A DNA stretch of 64,000 nucleotides from Anaerostipes caccae L1-92 (GTDB lineage Bacteria > Bacillota > Clostridia > Lachnospirales > Lachnospiraceae), in the NCBI RefSeq assembly GCF_014467075.1, contig NZ_AP023027.1:1491501-1555500 (forward strand), in the 5' to 3' direction. The notes beneath the pieces were generated by a model. It was not told the origin of the DNA, searched no databases, and worked only from the letters and a program-made list of their open reading frames with translations. The position numbers and the translations under genes were made by a program. Shown here piece by piece: positions 62,101 to 64,000 of the stretch. Every line of letters begins with the position of its first letter. Position 1 is the first letter of the stretch.

Positions 62101-64000
62101 TTGAAATCAGACAACACAAGTGTAAGTAACAAGACAGAAGGACAACAGCAAAAGAAACAGTCAAAAAACTTTTGGCCGAAAAAGTACAGCCAGCCGAAGA
62201 CTCCGGCAGTGATACCGAATGAGTCGAAGGAACTCACGGTTAAGGCAAAGCCGCAGAAGAAAGAGGCGGCACCGAAAAAGACGGCGCCTGCAAAGGCGAA
62301 AGCAGCGCCGAAGACACAGGCAGCAGCGAAGAAGACTCAGACGAAGACAGCTGCACCAAAAGCACAGGGACGTCCGAGGACAACTCAGAGAAGGAATACG
62401 GGAACGGTAAAGATCATTCCTCTCGGCGGACTAGGTCAGATCGGAATGAATATTACGGCTTTTGAGTATAACAATAATATTTTGATCGTTGACTGCGGGG
62501 TAGCTTTCCCGGATGATGAGATGCTCGGAATTGATTTAGTCATCCCGGATGTAACCTATTTGAAGGAAAACGCGAAGAAGATCAAGGGACTGGTCATCAC
62601 CCACGGGCATGAGGACCATATCGGAGCGATCCCTTATATTGAGAAACAGCTCAATATTCCAGTTTATGCGACAAAGCTTACAATGGGACTGATCGATAAT
62701 AAATTAAAAGAGCATGGACTGTTAAAACAGGTGAAGAAGACAGTCGTAAAACACGGCGATGTGATAAAACTGGGAGTCTTTACGGTAGAATTTATCAAGA
62801 CCAACCACAGTATTGCGGATGCTGCGGCACTTGCTATCCACACTCCGGCAGGGCTGATCATTCATACTGGTGACTTTAAAATCGACCATACTCCTCTTTT
62901 CGGAGAGGCAATCGATCTGGCAAGGTTTGCGGAGCTGGGAAGAGAGGGTGTCCTTGCGCTGATGGCGGACAGCACCAATGCGGAGAGACCCGGGTATACT
63001 CAGTCTGAGAAGAACGTTGGAAAGACGCTGGACAGCTTGTTTGCGGCCCATCCAAAAGGAAGGATTCTTGTTGCCACCTTTGCTTCCAATGTAGACCGTG
63101 TACAGCAGATTATCAATTCCGCTTATAAGCATGGAAGAAAGGTAGCGGTAGAAGGCCGGAGCATGGTAAATATCATTGCGACTGCTTCAGAGCTGGGATA
63201 TATCAAGATCCCTAAGAATACTCTGATTGAGACAGATCAGATGAGAAATGTACCGGACGATCAGATCGTTATGATCACCACGGGAAGCCAGGGTGAGACA
63301 ATGGCAGCCTTATCCAGGATGGCAAACGGCACCCACCGGAAGGTTTCCATCAAACCGACAGATACCATCGTGTTCAGTTCCAGCCCGATTCCGGGAAATG
63401 AGAAAAATGTTTCAAACATTATGAACGAGCTGGCTATGAAGGGAGCAAAAGTCGTGTTCCAGGATACTCATGTATCCGGGCATGCGTGCAGAGAAGAGAT
63501 CCGCCTGATCTATGCCCTCACGAAGCCCCAGTATGCAATACCGGTACACGGAGAGTACCGCCATCTGGTGCGCCACAGTGAGCTGGCTTTGGAAATGGGA
63601 ATTCCGAAAGAGAATGTTTTTGTTATGGAAGAGGGAGACGTTCTGGAACTAAACAAGAAAGCCGGAAAAGTCACCGGAAAAGTCCCTGCCCAGGGAATCC
63701 TCGTAGACGGACTGGGCATCGGGGATGTAGGAAATATTGTGCTGAACGACAGAAGACAGCTGTCACAAAATGGCCTGATCATTGTGACTGTGACTTTGGA
63801 AAAACACGGAAACAGCATTTTGGCAGGTCCGGATATCGTATCCCGCGGTTTTGTCTACGTGAGAGAATCTGAAAGCCTCATGGAAGGAGCCAGACAGGTT
63901 GTGGAAGATGCGGTGGAAGGCTGTCTTACAAAGAACATTACCGACTGGGGCAAGTTAAAGTCCTGTATCCGGGACACGCTGAGTAATTATATCTGGAAGA
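62101..64000 (+). CDS. rnj: Ribonuclease J, 3' partial
   Basis: At least 633 residues; the gene runs off the window end. A long N-terminal extension (about 1-100) is rich in lysine, alanine, proline and glutamine and looks disordered. The catalytic core then begins VKIIPLGGLGQIGMN, with the metal motif THGHEDHIGAIPY (His168, His170, Asp172, His173), TNHSIADAAALAI, MADSTNAERPGYT and the beta-CASP block PVHGEYRHLVRH. RNase J processes and degrades mRNA and rRNA from the 5' end. The start is a TTG at 62101 with GGAGG 7 bases upstream; no ATG occurs before the core, so TTG is the likely start. Confidence 0.93.
   Translation, partial: MKSDNTSVSNKTEGQQQKKQSKNFWPKKYSQPKTPAVIPNESKELTVKAKPQKKEAAPKKTAPAKAKAAPKTQAAAKKTQTKTAAPKAQGRPRTTQRRNTGTVKIIPLGGLGQIGMNITAFEYNNNILIVDCGVAFPDDEMLGIDLVIPDVTYLKENAKKIKGLVITHGHEDHIGAIPYIEKQLNIPVYATKLTMGLIDNKLKEHGLLKQVKKTVVKHGDVIKLGVFTVEFIKTNHSIADAAALAIHTPAGLIIHTGDFKIDHTPLFGEAIDLARFAELGREGVLALMADSTNAERPGYTQSEKNVGKTLDSLFAAHPKGRILVATFASNVDRVQQIINSAYKHGRKVAVEGRSMVNIIATASELGYIKIPKNTLIETDQMRNVPDDQIVMITTGSQGETMAALSRMANGTHRKVSIKPTDTIVFSSSPIPGNEKNVSNIMNELAMKGAKVVFQDTHVSGHACREEIRLIYALTKPQYAIPVHGEYRHLVRHSELALEMGIPKENVFVMEEGDVLELNKKAGKVTGKVPAQGILVDGLGIGDVGNIVLNDRRQLSQNGLIIVTVTLEKHGNSILAGPDIVSRGFVYVRESESLMEGARQVVEDAVEGCLTKNITDWGKLKSCIRDTLSNYIWK

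Noticed and set aside
62219..62410. Arginine-rich 63-codon frame
   Set aside because: It is the +1 shadow of the lysine/alanine-rich extension of RNase J.

Overview
The window reads as a chromosomal segment from an anaerobic, moderate-G+C Gram-positive bacterium of the class Clostridia, most likely Lachnospiraceae (an Anaerostipes-like genus is a guess from overall gene style, not a demonstrated assignment). Support: an HrcA/CIRCE-controlled hrcA-grpE-dnaK-dnaJ operon, RNase J, an IreB-RuvX-DUF1292-Fur cluster, a SigV/RsiV-type pair, the anaerobic sulfite reductase AsrABC, strong AGGAGG ribosome binding sites, and a sortase-type surface protein. I see no prophage, insertion sequence, CRISPR array or plasmid gene.

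Layout. 1-1346: the 3' part of an iron-dependent alcohol dehydrogenase and its terminator. 1350-3750: a visibly A+T-rich island built from two HxlR-regulator/promoter units, one followed by an isochorismatase-fold hydrolase and the other by a PEBP-family protein. 3841-10018: gltBD glutamate synthase. 10074-11793: a split chromate-transporter pair and a DUF5662 protein. 11813-12087: 6S RNA with its own promoter and terminator. 12128-18523: a sigma factor fused to a membrane anchor, a 1180-residue repeat-rich cell-surface protein, and two convergent LytTR regulators with degenerate receiver domains. 18674-25898: AI-2E-type permease, BFD-like ferredoxin, TetR plus acetolactate synthase sharing an operator, tRNA-Leu(CAA), an Rrf2 regulator, a MATE exporter and cysK. 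26026-31531: polA-coaE, a GNAT/YoaP protein, and the SigV/RsiV-like pair with a recognisable ECF promoter. 31654-36897: YycJ-like hydrolase, ACT protein, UPF0210 protein, dipeptidase and tyrS.

36931-46456 is the chaperone region. A first operon (membrane zinc-ribbon protein, DUF5685, short J-protein, second DnaK) has a long leader hairpin and no CIRCE. It is followed by the standard CIRCE-hrcA-grpE-dnaK-dnaJ operon. 46664-54822 holds a Cof-type phosphatase, asrABC behind a perfect palindrome, a lipoprotein phosphatase, an AraC-type regulator, a K+/H+ antiporter with two RCK_C domains and a HAD hydrolase. 54892-58929 is a tRNA/rRNA modification run (prmA, rsmE, nifS-type desulfurase, thiI). 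59180-64000 holds a histidine-less HPr-like protein, mtaB, ireB, ruvX, DUF1292, fur and the 5' part of RNase J.

Most genes are housekeeping. The parts most worth a second look are the duplicated HxlR module with its shared operator, the DUF5685/J-protein/DnaK2 operon (DUF5685 carries isoprenoid-synthase-like aspartate motifs), the membrane-tethered sigma factor beside the repeat protein, and the LytTR pair lacking the phospho-acceptor aspartate. All family names come from recalled motifs; no database search was possible.
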